Shown: positions 37,030 to 50,090 of the stretch, piece by piece | Layout of the letters: each line of letters starts with the position of its first letter | How positions within the stretch are numbered: position 1 is the stretch's first letter | Source of the DNA: Oscarella lobularis | Taxonomy: Eukaryota > Porifera > Homoscleromorpha > Homosclerophorida > Oscarellidae | DNA length: 64,000 nucleotides | Assembly (NCBI RefSeq): GCF_947507565.1 | Contig: NC_089190.1 | Coordinates: 2,410,679 to 2,474,678 of the forward strand | Reading direction: 5' to 3' | Program-made: the position numbers and the translations under genes | Notes under the pieces: generated by a model | Seen by the model: the letters and a program-made list of their open reading frames with translations, nothing else | Databases searched by the model: none | Told to the model about the DNA's origin: nothing

Positions 37030-39799
37030 GTTCTTTGAAATTCTAAGTTAATTCAGAATAAATTCTGCATTAATGCAGAATAAATTCCCGATTTATTCTG
37101 CATTAATTAAGACTTAATTCTGCATTTATTCAGAATTAATTCTGCAATAATTGAAAATAAATTCTGCATTATTTCGGAATAAATTCTGCATTAATCTAGA
37201 ATAATTTCAGAATAAATTCTGAATTAATTGAGAATAAATTTCGCATTTATTCTGCAATAATTGAGAATAAATTCTGCATTAATTCAGAATAAATTTTGCA
37301 TTTATTCAGAATAAATTCCGCATTTATTCTGCATTAATTTTGAATTTATTTTGCATTTTATCAGAATTTATTCTGCAATAATTCAGAATAAAATCTGAAT
37401 TAATTCAGAATTAATTCTGAATTAATGCAGAATTTATTCTCAATTAATGCAGAATTTATTCTGAATTAATGCAGAATTTATTCTCAATTAATGCAGATTT
37501 TATTCTGAATTAATGCTGAATTTTATTCTGAATTAATGCAGAATAAATTCTTCATTAATTCTTCATTAATTCTACATTAATTCAGTATAAATTCTGAATT
37601 AATTCAGAATAAATTCTGAATTAATTCAGAATAAATCCTGCATTAAGTCAGAATAAATTCTGTGTTTATTCAGAGAATGTGAGATTTTTTCGCGATGTTT
37701 TAGCGCGCGTTACACTCGAAAAGCCCTGCTCGTCGTTCGTCTCAAGTGCATCGCTTAGCGAGCGAGTTTGAGGTTCTTGATCGACTTCTTGTCGTGTTCC
37801 GTCACTTTCTGAACGGTTATTGCTAAGTTTTTCGTCGTCATGGCGTTTCGGGGTGTACGAGCGATCTTTTAGAACGATCGCCGACGTATCGTCGACTCAC
37901 GACGGAGCGCCTGTCGTTTTCTTCACCTTACATACGATCATGGATGCTTCATGGCAGCATAGCTCTCGTAAAGAATATAGAATGTTGAAAAGAAAGCTGA
38001 AGCACCTTGTCTACGTAAGTTCACGATCTTTTATTCTGCATTAATTCAGAATTAATTCTGTATTTATTCAGAATTAATTCTGCATTAATTCAGAATAAAT
38101 TCTGCATTAATTCAGAATAAATTCCGCATTTTTTCTGCATTAATTCAGAATTAATTCTGCATTTATTCAGAATAAATTCTGAATTAATTCTGCATTAATT
38201 CAGAATTATAATTCTGCATTTATTCAGAATTAATTTTGCATTAATTCAGAATAAATTCTGCATTAATTCAGAATAAATTCTGCTTTAATTCAGAATAACT
38301 TCTGCATTTATTCAGAATAAATACTGCATTAATTCAGAATAAATTCTGCATTAATTCAGAATAAATTCTGCATTAATTCAGAATAAATTCAGAAAAAATT
38401 CGGCATTAGTTCCGAATAAATTCTGCATTAATTCAGAATAAATTCTGCTTTTATTCAGAACAAGTTCTGCATTAATTCAGAATAAATTCTGCATTAATTC
38501 AGAATAAATTCTGAATTAATTCTGCATTAATTCAGAATTGATTCTGCACTTATTCAGAATTAATTTTGTATTAATTCAGAATAAATTCTGCATTAGTTCA
38601 GAATAAATTCTGCATTAATTCAGAATAAATTCTGAATTAATTCTGCATTAATTCAGAATAAATTCTGCTTTAATTCAGAATAAATTCTGCATTTATTAAG
38701 AATAAATTCTGCATTAATTCAGAATAAGTTCTGCATTAATTCAGAATAAATTCTGCATTAATTCAGAATAAATTCTGCATTTATTCAGAATAAATTCGGT
38801 ATTAGTTCCGAATAAATTCTGCATTAATTCAGAATTAATTCTGTATTTATTCAGAATTAATTCTGCATTAATTCAGAATAAATTCTGCATTAATTCAGAA
38901 TAAATTGCGCATTTTTTCTGCATTAATTCAGAATTATTTCTGCATTTATTCAGAATAAATTCTGAATTAATTCTGCATGAATTCAGAATTAATTCTGCAT
39001 TTATTCAGAATTAATTTTGCATTAATTCAGAATAAATTCTGCATTAATTCAGAATAAATTCTGCTTTAATTCAGAATAACTTCTGCATTTATTCAGAATA
39101 AATACTGCATTAATTCAGAATAAATTCTGCATTAATTCAGAATAAATTCTGAATTCATTCAAAATAAATTCTGCATTAATTCAGAATAAATTTCGCATTT
39201 ATTCTGCATTAATTCAGAATTAATTCTGCATTTATTCAGAATACATTCTGCATTAATTCAGAATAAATTCTGCATTAATTCAGAATTAATTCTGAATTAA
39301 TTCAGAATAAATGCTACATTTATTCAGAATAAATTCTGCATTAATTCAGAATAAATTCTGCATTAATTCAGAATAAATTCTGCATTAATTCAGAATAAAT
39401 TCTGCATTTATTCAGAATAAATTCGGCATTAGTTCCGAATAAATTCTGCATTAATTCAGAATAAATTCTGCTTTTATTCAGAATAAGTTCTGCATTAATT
39501 CAGAATAAATTCTGCATTAATTCAGAATTAATTCTGAATTAATTCTGCATTAATTCAGAATTGATTCTGCATTAATTCAGAATAAATTCTGCATTAATTC
39601 AGAAAAAATTCTGCATTAGTTCAGAATAAATTCTGCATTAATTCAGAATAAATTCTGAATTAATTCTGCATTAATTCAGAATAAATTTTACATTTATTCG
39701 GAATAAATTCTTCATTAATTCAGAATAAATTCCGCATTTCTTCTGCATTAATTCAAAATTAATTCTGCATTTATTCAGAATTAATTCTGCATTTATTCA
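37030..39799. repeat. AT-rich dyad satellite, block 1
   Basis: About 2.8 kb of degenerate units of about 22 bp (consensus GAATAAATTCTGCATTAATTCA). Units are dyads such as CAGAATAAATTCTG and AGAATTAATTCT. Frequent TAA stops rule out coding. One 359-bp non-repetitive cassette is embedded at 37673-38031. The junction with array 1 (TTCTACAATTGTTC, then TTGAAATTCTAAGTT) is repeated at the end of array 2. Confidence 0.95.
37673..38031 (+). repeat. Embedded 359-bp cassette, copy 1, with exon-like end
   Basis: Non-satellite sequence with balanced composition inside the AT-rich block. It contains an open frame from about 37820 whose first true ATG is 37940 (MDASWQHSSRKEYRML). The frame runs through KRKLKHLVY to a consensus splice donor GTAAGT at 38015. 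The stretch before it could be promoter-like (GCGCGCGTTACACTCG). No known domain is recognised. It differs from copies 2 and 3 by at least one synonymous change (ATC for ATT, just before that ATG). Confidence 0.85.
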
Positions 39800-42700
39800 G
39801 AATTTGTCTTGGGTAGAATTTGTCCCCAGGACAAATTGTCCTGGGACAATTTGTCTTCGGACAATTTGTCCTGGGACAATTTGTCCTTGGGACAATTTGT
39901 CCTGGGGACAATTTGTCCTGGGGACAATTTGTCCTGGGGACAATTTGTCGTGGGGACAATTTGTCCTGGGGACTAATTGTCGTTCACAATTTGTCCTGGG
40001 ACAATTTGTCCTGGGACAATTTGTCGTGGGGACAATTTGTCTTGGGGACAATTTGTCCTGGGGACAATTTGTCCTGGAACAATTTGTCCTACGACAATTT
40101 GTCCTGGCACAATTTTTCCTGGAACAATTTTTCCTGGGACAATTTGTCCTGGGGACAATTTGTCCTGGGACAATTTGTCCTGGGACAATTTGTCCTGGGG
40201 ACAATTTGTCCTGGGGACAATTTGTCCTAGGACAATTTGTCCCGGGACAATTTGTCCTGGGACAATTTGTCCTGGGGACAATTTGTCCTGGGACAATTTG
40301 TCCTGGGACAATTTTTCCTGGGGACAATTTGTCCTGGGGACAATTTGTCCTAGGACAATTTGTCCTGGGACAATTTGTCCTGGGGACAATTTGTCCTCGG
40401 ACAATTTGTCCTGGGACAATTTGTCCTGGGGACAATTTGTCCTGGGACAATTTGTCCTCGGACAATTTGTCCTGGGGACAATTTGTCCTGGCACAATTTG
40501 TCCTGGGACAATTTGTCCTTTGACAATTTGTCCTAGGACAATTTGTCCTGGGGACAATTTGTCCTGGGGACAATTTGTCCTAGGACAATTTGTCCTGGGA
40601 CAATTTGTCCTGGGACAATTTGTCCTGGGACAATTTGTCCTGGGGACAATTTGTCCTGGGACAATTTGTCCTGGGGACAATTTGTCCTGGGGACAATTTG
40701 TCCTAGGACAATTTGTCCTGGGACAATTTGTCCTGGGACAATTTGTCCTGGGATAATTTGTCCTGGGACAATTTGTCCTGGGGACAATTTGTCCCCAGGA
40801 CAAATTGTCCTGACACAATTTGTCCTACGACAATTTGTCCTGGCACAATTTGTCCTGGGACAATTTGTCCTGGGACAATTTGTCCTGGGACAATTTGTCC
40901 TGGGAGAATTTGTCCTGGGGACAATTTGTCCTGGGACAATTTGTCCTGGGACAATTTGTCCTAGGGACAATTTGTCCTGGGGACAATTTGTCCTAGGACA
41001 ATTTGTCCTGGGACAATTTGTCCTGGGGACAATTTGTCCTGGGACAATTTGTCCTGGGACAATTTTTCCTGGGGACAATTTGTCCTGGGGACAATTTGTC
41101 CTAGAACAATTTGTCCTGGGACAATTTGTCCTGGGGACAATTTGTCCTGGGGACAATTTGTCCTAGGACAATTTGTCCTGGGACAATTTGTCCTGGGACA
41201 ATTTGTCCTTGGGAGAATTTGTCCTGGGGACAATTTGTCCTAGGACAATTTGTTTTGGGACAATTTGTCCTGGGACAATTTGTCCTGGGACAATTTGTCC
41301 TGGGGACAATTTGTCCTAGGACAATTTGTCCTGGGACAATTTGTCCTGGGGACAATTTGTCCTGGGACAATTTGTCCTGGGACAATTTGTCCAGGGGACA
41401 ATTTGTCCTGGGGACAATTTTTCCTGGGACAATTTGTCCTGGGGACAATTTGTCCTGGGGACAATTTGTCCTGGGGACAATTTTTCCTGGGACAATTTGT
41501 CCTGGGGACAATTTGTCCTGTGGACAATTTGTCCTAGGACAATTTGTCCTGGGACAATTTGTCCTGGGACAATTTGTCCTGGGACAATTGGACAATTTGT
41601 CCTTCACAATTTGTCCTGGGACAATTTGTCCTGGGACAATTTGTCCTGGGGACAATTTGTCCTGGGGACAATTTGTCGTGGGGACAATTTGTCCTGGGGA
41701 CAAATTGTCCTTCACAATTTGTCCTGGGACAATTTGTCCTGGGACAATTTGTCGTGGGGACAATTTGTCTTGGGGACAATTTGGCCTGGGGACAATTTGT
41801 CCTGGAACAATTTGTCCTACGACAATTTGTCCTGGCACAATTTGTCCTGGGGACAATTTGTCCTGGGGACAATTTGTCCTAGGACAATTTGTCCTGGGAC
41901 AATTTGTCCTAGGACAATTTGTCCTGGGACAATTTGTCCTAGGACAATTTGTCCTTGGGACAATTTGTCCTGGGGACAATTTGTCCTGGGACAATTTGTC
42001 CTGGGGACAATTTGTCCTAGGACAATTTGTCCTGGGACAATTTGTCCTGGGGACAATTTGTCCTAGGACAATTTGTCCTGGGACAATTTGTCCTGGGACA
42101 ATTTGTCCTGGGACAATTGGACAATTTGTCCTTCACAATTTGTCCTGGGACAATTTGTCCTGGGACAATTTGTCCTGGGGACAATTTGTCCTGGGGACAA
42201 TTTGTCGTGGGGACAATTTGTCCTGGGGACAAATTGTCCTTCACAATTTGTCCTGGGACAATTTGTCCTGGGACAATTTGTCGTGGGGACAATTTGTCTT
42301 GGGGACAATTTGGCGTGGGGACAATTTGTCCTGGAACAATTTGTCCTACGACAATTTGTCCTGGGACAATTTGTCCTGGGGACAATTTGTCCTGGGGACA
42401 ATTTGTCCTAGGACAATTTGTCCTGGGACAATTTGTCCTGGGGACAATTTGTCCTGGGACAATTTGTCCTAGGACAATTTGTCCTGGGACAATTTGTCCT
42501 GGGACAATTTGTCCCCAGGACAAATTGTCCTGACACAATTTGTCCTACGACAATTTGTCCTGGCACAATTTGTCCTGGGACAATTTGTCCTGGGACAATT
42601 TGTCCTGGGGACAATTTGACCTGGGACAATTTGTCCTGGGACAATTTGTCTTAGGACAATTTGTCCTAGGACAATTTGTCCTTGGGACAATTTGTCCTGG

Positions 42701-43115
42701 CACAATTTGTCCTAGGACAATTTGTCCTGGGACAATTTGTCCTGGGGACAATTTGTCCTGGGGACAATTTTTCCAGGGGACACTTTGTCCTGGGGACAAT
42801 TTGTCCTGGGGACAATTTTTCCTGGCACAATTTGTCCTGGGAAAATTTGTCCTGGGACAATTTGTCCTGGGACAATTTGTCCTGGGGACAATTTGTCCTG
42901 GGGACAATTTGTCGTGGGGACAATTTGTCCTGGGGACAAATTGTCCTTCACAATTTGTCCTGGGACAATTTGTCCTGGGACAATTTGTCCTGGGAGAATT
43001 TGTCCTGGGACAATTTGTCCTGGGACAATTTGTCCCCAGGACAATTTTTCCTGGGGACAATTTGTTCCCAGGACAATTTGTCCTGGGGCAATTTTTCCTT
43101 CTACAATTGTTCCTT
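39800..43115. repeat. Minisatellite array 2, dyad unit GGACAATTTGTCC
   Basis: About 3.3 kb of the same 15/16-bp unit as array 1. It contains variants ending in TCCTTCACAATTTG (about 41589, 41709, 42119, 42238, 42946) and the marker TCCTGACACAATTTG (about 40808 and 42529), which are also present near the right end of array 1. This array is therefore a later copy of the right part of array 1. Confidence 0.96.
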
Positions 43116-43751
43116 GAAATTCTAAGTTAATTCAGTTTAAATTCTGCATTAATGCAGAATAAATTCCCGATTTATTCTGCATTAATTAAGAATTAATTCT
43201 GCATTTATTCAGAATTAATTCTGCAATAATTGAAGATAAATTCTGCATTATTTCAGAATAAATTCTGCATTAATCTAGAATAATTTCAGAATAAATTCTG
43301 AATTAATTGAGAATAAATTTCGCATTTATTCTGCAATAATTGAGAATAAATTCTGCATTAATTCAGAATAAATTTTGCATTTATTCAGAATAAATTCCGC
43401 ATTTATTCTGCATTAATTTAGAATTTATTTTGCATTTTATCAGAATTAATTCTGCAATAATTCAGAATAGAATCTGAATTAATTCAGAATTAATTCTGAA
43501 ATAATGCAGAATTTATTCTCAATTAATGCAGAATTTATTCTGAATTAATGCAGAATTTATTCTGAATTAATGCAGATTTTATTCTGAATTAATGCTGAAT
43601 TTTATTCTGAATTAATGCAGAATAAATTCTTCATTAATTCTTCATTAATTCTACATTAATTCAGTATAAATTCTGAATTAATTCAGAATAAATTCTGAAT
43701 TAATTCAGAATAAATCCTGCATTAAGTCAGAATAAATTCTGTGTTTATTCA

Positions 43752-44110
43752 GAGAATGTGAGATTTTTTCGCGATGTTTTAGCGCGCGTTACACTCGAAA
43801 AGCCCTGCTCGTCGTTCGTCTCAAGTGCATCGCTTAGCGAGCGAGTTTGAGGTTCTTGATCGACTTCTTGTCGTGTTCCGTCACTTTCTGAACGGTTATT
43901 GCTAAGTTTTTCGTCGTCATGGCGTTTCGGGGTGTACGAGCGATCTTTTAGAACGATCGCCGACGTATCGTCGACTCACGACGGAGCGCCTGTCGTTTTC
44001 TTCACCTTACATACGATTATGGATGCTTCATGGCAGCATAGCTCTCGTAAAGAATATAGAATGTTGAAAAGAAAGCTGAAGCACCTTGTCTACGTAAGTT
44101 CACGATCTTT
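43752..44110 (+). repeat. Embedded 359-bp cassette, copy 2
   Basis: Nearly identical to copy 1 at an offset of 6079 bp. It has the same open frame and the same GTAAGT donor. Confidence 0.9.
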
Positions 44111-45164
44111 TATTCTGCATTAATTCAGAATTAATTCTGTATTAATTCAGAATTAATTCTGTATTTATTCAGAATTAATTCTGCATTAATTCAGAATAAA
44201 TTCTGCATTAATTCAGAATAAATTCCGCATTTTTTCTGCATTAATTCAGAATTAATTCTGCATTTATTCAGAATAAATTCTCAATTAATTCTGCATTAAT
44301 TCAGAATTATAATTCTGCATTTATTCAGAATTAATTTTGCATTAATTCAGAATAAATTCTGAATTAATTCTGCATTAATTCAGAATTGATTCTGCATTTA
44401 TTCAGAATTAATTTTGTATTAATTCAGAATAAATTCTGCATTAGTTTAGAATAAATTCTGCATTAATTCAGAATAAATTCAGAATTAATTCTGCATTAAT
44501 TCAGAATAAATTCTGCATTAATTCAGAATAAATTCTGCATTTATTCAGAATAAATTCTGCATTAATTCAGAATAAGTTCTGCATTAATTCAGAATAAATT
44601 CTGCATTAATTCAGAATAAATTCTGCATTTATTAAGAATAAATTCGGTATTAGTTCCGAATAAATTCTGCATTAATTCAGAATTAATTCTGTATTTATTC
44701 AGAATTAATTCTTCATTAATTCAGAATAAATTCTGCATTAATTCGGAATAAATTGCGCATTTTTTCTGCATTAATTCAGAATAAATTTTGCATTTATTCA
44801 GAATAAATTCCGCATTTATTCTGCATTAATTTAGAATTTATTTTGCATTTTATCAGAATTAATTCTGCAATAATTCAGAATAGAATCTGAATTAATTCAG
44901 AATTAATTCTGAAATAATGCAGAATTTATTCTCAATTAATGCAGAATTTATTCTCAATTAATGCAGAATTTATTCTGAATTAATGCAGATTTTATTCTGA
45001 ATTAATGCTGAATTTTATTCTGAATTAATGCAGAATAAATTCTTCATTAATTCTTCATTAATTCTACATTAATTCAGTATAAATTCTGAATTAATTCAGA
45101 ATAAATTCTGAATTAATTCAGAATAAATCCTGCATTAAGTCAGAATAAATTCTGTGTTTATTCA

Positions 45165-45523
45165 GAGAATGTGAGATTTTTTCGCGATGTTTTAGCGCGC
45201 GTTACACTCGAAAAGCCCTGCTCGTCGTTCGTCTCAAGTGCATCGCTTAGCGAGCGAGTTTGAGGTTCTTGATCGACTTCTTGTCGTGTTCCGTCACTTT
45301 CTGAACGGTTATTGCTAAGTTTTTCGTCGTCATGGCGTTTCGGGGTGTACGAGCGATCTTTTAGAACGATCGCCGACGTATCGTCGACTCACGACGGAGC
45401 GCCTGTCGTTTTCTTCACCTTACATACGATTATGGATGCTTCATGGCAGCATAGCTCTCGTAAAGAATATAGAATGTTGAAAAGAAAGCTGAAGCACCTT
45501 GTCTACGTAAGTTCACGATCTTT
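45165..45523 (+). repeat. Embedded 359-bp cassette, copy 3
   Basis: At an offset of 1413 bp from copy 2, and identical to it at the site that distinguishes copy 1. The flanking AT satellite also matches copy 2 more closely than copy 1. Confidence 0.9.
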
Positions 45524-47278
45524 TATTCTGCATTAATTCAGAATTAATTCTGTATTAATTCAGAATTAATTCTGTATTTATTCAGAATTAATTCTGCATT
45601 AATTCAGAATAAATTCTGCATTAATTCAGAATAAATTCCGCATTTTTTCTGCATTAATTCAGAATTAATTCTGCATTTATTCAGAATAAATTCTGAATTA
45701 ATTCTGCATTAATTCAGAATTATAATTCTGCATTTATTCAGAATTAATTTTGCATTAATTCAGAATAAATTCTGAATTAATTCTGCATTAATTCAGAATT
45801 GATTCTGCATTTATTCAGAATTAATTTTGTATTAATTCAGAATAAATTCTGCATTAGTTTAGAATAAATTCTGCATTAATTCAGAATAAATTCAGAATTA
45901 ATTCTGCATTAATTCAGAATAAATTCTGCATTAATTCAGAATAAATTCTGCATTTATTCAGAATAAATTCTGCATTAATTCAGAATAAGTTCTGCATTAA
46001 TTCAGAATAAATTCTGCATTAATTCAGAATAAATTCTGCATTTATTAAGAATAAATTCGGTATTAGTTCCGAATAAATTCTGCATTAATTCAGAATTAAT
46101 TCTGTATTTATTCAGAATTAATTCTTCATTAATTCAGAATAAATTCTGCATTAATTCGGAATAAATTGCGCATTTTTTCTGCATTAATTCAGAATTAATT
46201 CTGCATTTATTCAGAATAAATTCTGAATTAATTCTGCATGAATTCAGAATTAATTCTGCATTTATTCAGAATTAATTTTGCATTAATTCAGAATAAATTC
46301 TGCATTAATTCAGAATAAATTCTGCTTTAATTCAGAATAACTTCTGCATTTATTCAGAATAAATACTGCATTAATTCAGAATAAATTCTGCATTAATTCA
46401 GAATAAATTCTGAATTCATTCAAAATAAATTCTGCATTAATTCAGAATAAATTTCGCATTTATTCTGCATTAATTCAGAATTAATTCTGCATTTATTCAG
46501 AATAAATTCTGCAATAATTCAGAATAAATTCTGCATTAATTCAGAATTAATTCAGAATTAATTCAGAATAAATGCTACATTTATTCAGAATAAATTCTGC
46601 ATTAATTCAGAATAAATTCTGCATTTATTCAGAATAAATTCGGCATTAGTTCCGAATAAATTCTGCATTAATTCAGAATAAATTCTGCTTTTATTCAGAA
46701 TAAGTTCTGCATTAATTCAGAATAAATTCTGCATTAATTCAGAATAAATTCTGAATAAATTCTGCATTAATTCAGAATTGATTCTGCATTAATTCAGAAT
46801 AAATTCTGCATTAATTCAGAATAAATTCTGCATTAGTTCAGAATAAATTCTGCATTAATTCAGAATAAATTCTGAATTAATTCTGCATTAATTCAGAATA
46901 AATTCTGCATTAATTCAGAATACCTTCTGCATTTATTCAGAATAAATTCTGCATTAATTCAGAATAAATTCTGCAATAATTCAGAATAAATTCTAAATTA
47001 ATTCAGAATAAATTCTGCATTAATTCAGAATAAATTCTGAATAATTCTGAATTAATTCTGCATTAATGCAGAAATTATTCTAGATTAATGCAGAATAAAT
47101 TCTGCATTAATTCAGAAAAAATTCTCCATTAATTCAGAATAAATTCTGCATTAATTCAGAATAAATTTTACATTTATTCGGAATAAATTCTTCATTAATT
47201 CGGAATAAATTCGGCATTTCTTCTGCATTAATTCAAAATTAATTCTGCATTTATTCAGAATTAATTCTGCATTTATTC

Positions 47279-48341
47279 AGAATTTGTCCATGGTACAATT
47301 TGTCCCCAGGACAAATTGTCCTGGGACAATTTGTCTTCGGACAATTTGTCCTGGGACAATTTGTCCTTGGGACAATTTGTCCTGCGGACAATTTGTCCTG
47401 GGGACAATTTGTCCTGGGGACAATTTGTGCCCAGGACAATTTGTCCTAGGGTCAATTTTTCCCCAGGACAAATTGTCCTGGCACAAATTGTCCTGGCAGA
47501 ATTTGTCCTGGGACAATTTGTCCTGGGACAATTTGTCCTGGGGATAATTTGTCTTGTGGACAATTTTTCCAGGGGACAATTTGTCCTGGGGACAATTTGT
47601 CCTGGGGACAATTTGTCCTGGCACAATTTGTCCTGGGACAATTTGTCCTGGGACAATTTGTCCTGGGGACAATTTGTCTTGGGGACAATTTGTCCTGGGG
47701 TCAATTTGTCCTGGAACAATTTGTCCTGGGACAATTTGTCCTGGGGACAATTTGTTCTGGGACAATTTTTCCTGGGACAATTTGTCCTGGGGACAATTTG
47801 TCCTGGGACAATTGGACAATTTGTCCTGGGGACAATTTTTCCTGGGACAATTTGTCCTGGGACAATTTGTCCTGGGGACAATTTGTCCTGGGACAATTTG
47901 TCCTGGGACAATTTGTCCTGGGGACAATTTGTCCTGGGGACAATTTGTCCTAGGACAATTTGTCCTGGGACAATTAGTCCTGGGGACAATTTGTCCTGGG
48001 GCAATTTGTCCTGGGACAATTTGTCCTGGGGACAATTTGTCCTGGGGACAATTTGTCCTAGGACAATTTTTCCTGGGACAATTTGTCCTCGGGACAATTT
48101 GTCCTGGGGACAATTTGTCCTAGGACAATTTGTCCTGGGACAATTTGTCCTGGGGACAATTTGTCCTGGGACAATTTGTCCTGGGACAATTTGTCCTGGG
48201 GACAATTTGTCCTCGGGACAATTTGTCCTAGGACAATTTGTCCTGGGGACAATTTGTCCTAGGACAATTTGTCCTGGGACAATTTGTCCTGGGGACAATT
48301 TGTCCCCAGGACAAATTCTCCTGACACAATTTGTCCTACGA
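47279..48341. repeat. Minisatellite array 3, dyad unit, cut by the gap
   Basis: About 1.06 kb of the 15/16-bp unit. The left junction (CAGAATTTGTCC after AT satellite) mirrors the junction at 39800. The array runs directly into the N gap, so its true length is unknown. Confidence 0.95.
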
Positions 48342-48541
48342 NNNNNNNNNNNNNNNNNNNNNNNNNNNNNNNNNNNNNNNNNNNNNNNNNNNNNNNNNNN
48401 NNNNNNNNNNNNNNNNNNNNNNNNNNNNNNNNNNNNNNNNNNNNNNNNNNNNNNNNNNNNNNNNNNNNNNNNNNNNNNNNNNNNNNNNNNNNNNNNNNNN
48501 NNNNNNNNNNNNNNNNNNNNNNNNNNNNNNNNNNNNNNNNN
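48342..48541. other. Assembly gap of 200 N
   Basis: Exactly 200 unknown bases, a conventional scaffold-join length. Sequence left of it is minisatellite and sequence right of it is not, so the right edge of the satellite block is not assembled. Confidence 0.98.
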
Positions 48542-49019
48542 TATGCAAAAATGAAAAATTTATAGGAACGTAGCGCTGTGAAATGAGCACAGCGGCCAAT
48601 AATAGTGGCAGCAACACCGTAGACGACTGCCACTGCACCGCCAAGTACTAGGCAAGTCCAACTCAGAGCAAGGACGATCGAGCGTGATGTTGTCGTTTAT
48701 CAGCGCCAAGAACAGTATCAACATCCCTGATAGATAGGGACGTATATCGACGCTAATAACCCTAACCCTAACGCTAATGTAGGGACCGTCGATAGATGTC
48801 ATTTCAAACGTAAAAGCAAGAAAGGGTTGATCGAGAAGTGAAGTGATGTTTTCGTACGTTCCTTATGAAAACGACGTTGAAGAAAACGTGAAGAGCGCTC
48901 CATGCAAGACGGAGGCAAATAGTCAAGTCTTGCCGTTCAAATTCATATTCGGAGATGACGATGTTGAATTATGTGCGTTCGTTCCTTATATCGAAAAATC
49001 GAATATTGTCTGGCTCACT
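48542..49019. other. Gap-adjacent non-coding stretch with a short telomere-like motif
   Basis: No gene is recognised. CCCTAACCCTAA occurs at about 48763-48774, only two units of the animal telomere repeat. A 57-codon frame from 48848 (MFSYVPYENDVEEN) has no recognisable domain. DNA near 48990-49040 resembles 61260-61340, so this stretch is probably also repeat-derived. Confidence 0.35.
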
Positions 49020-49515
49020 TAAATTCAGGCCTACCTCCATGCATAATCTTTGATCAACGGCACTAAGCTCGTCGCCGAAGCAGTTCTAGGCTGTCACAGA
49101 GCGTTTATCGACTTTGGGCGAGGAAATGAACAATCGATATCCGGGAGGGCAGGAAGAAAAGCTTTCATTTGCTCCTTCGAGAAGGATTTACACCCTTTTC
49201 GCCGTTTCAACGGCGAGAGAAACCGACTAAAAACGCATTCGATCGCCGAGAACACCGACGATTGCCGTGATGGGAGCGGATTCGGACGCGAAATTATGAA
49301 CTGTTAACATCCCGGATTAATTCTAAGAATGAGATTGACCGGCTTTTCCTTTGCTTTTCGCCCGCCTCAGGGGATGCATTCAAGACCAAAAGTGTAAAAG
49401 CGTTTAGTGAAAGGCGAAAACCGCCAGGCGCTTCGCTATTTCGGCGACGAAACTCGGGCGCGACATGCACCATCGACTTAGGGGCGACTAACTCGATATC
49501 GGACGTGTTTTAGAG
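49020..49515 (-). repeat. Interspersed repeat, copy A
   Basis: Read on minus, it aligns over about 490 bp with copy C. Shared blocks include CACTAAACGCTTT, ATCCGGGATGT, CGAATCCGCTCCCATC, TCGGTGTTCTCGGCGATCGAATG and GCCCTCCCGGATATCGATTG. No conserved protein frame is shared between copies. The family is not identified. Confidence 0.7.
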
Positions 49516-50090
49516 CAGTAATAAACTATAAAAGCTCAGTGTAAGTTATGAACTCTATGGTACAGTAGAGACTGACTACAGAGACACATTATAATCATTT
49601 CTCGATCTGCATATTGGGAGCTGAAATGGTGACAGCGATGACATCTAGAGTGCACGTACACCTTCGTAAGCATCATCAAATGTACGTTTACGAAATCACC
49701 AATCACGACGGCAAAAAGGCACGGCAAAAAGGACACAACTAACAGTTAATATGAACAGCACCGCCCGTATAAGAACAAAAGCAACATAGTCACGTCATGC
49801 ACATGTAGAAAATGTAAAAGAAAGTCAAAAGCGTCTAGACGAGTAATGATAAATATTGGTTGCCTCAAGGCTATCCTGTGCTTTAATCTGTTCTTTAGTC
49901 CCATGCCTCACCCACTAACTCCACTTTCTCTCCTCCATGCATCTTACCTTTGACCATTCACTTCCTTGGACACCTTTTGTACTCCCCGTCAGACTTCTGA
50001 ATAACTTCCAATCTTGCCAAGCATTCCCTAACTGAAGGCCTCCTTAATTGAACGATCGACATCTACCACTGCTAGGCCAAGACGCCATAT
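49516..50090. other. Gene-free stretch
   Basis: Short spurious frames only. I see no coding signal, RNA gene or clear repeat here. Confidence 0.4.

Larger units (their letters stand above)
43116..47278. repeat. AT-rich dyad satellite, block 2
   Basis: About 4.2 kb, homologous to block 1 with the same left junction, plus an internal tandem duplication of 1413 bp. It carries two 359-bp cassettes at 43752-44110 and 45165-45523. The block is about 1.4 kb longer than block 1, in line with that one extra unit. Confidence 0.93.

Noticed and set aside
39771-48298. Similar long frames in arrays 2 and 3, some reading through the N gap
   Set aside because: Same artefact of the repeat; frames containing X cross unknown sequence.
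30081-48341. CRISPR-like array
   Set aside because: Units are contiguous without unique spacers, and the host is a eukaryote.
48763-48774. CCCTAACCCTAA as a telomere
   Set aside because: Only two units, and genes or repeats continue on both sides; at most a tiny interstitial motif.
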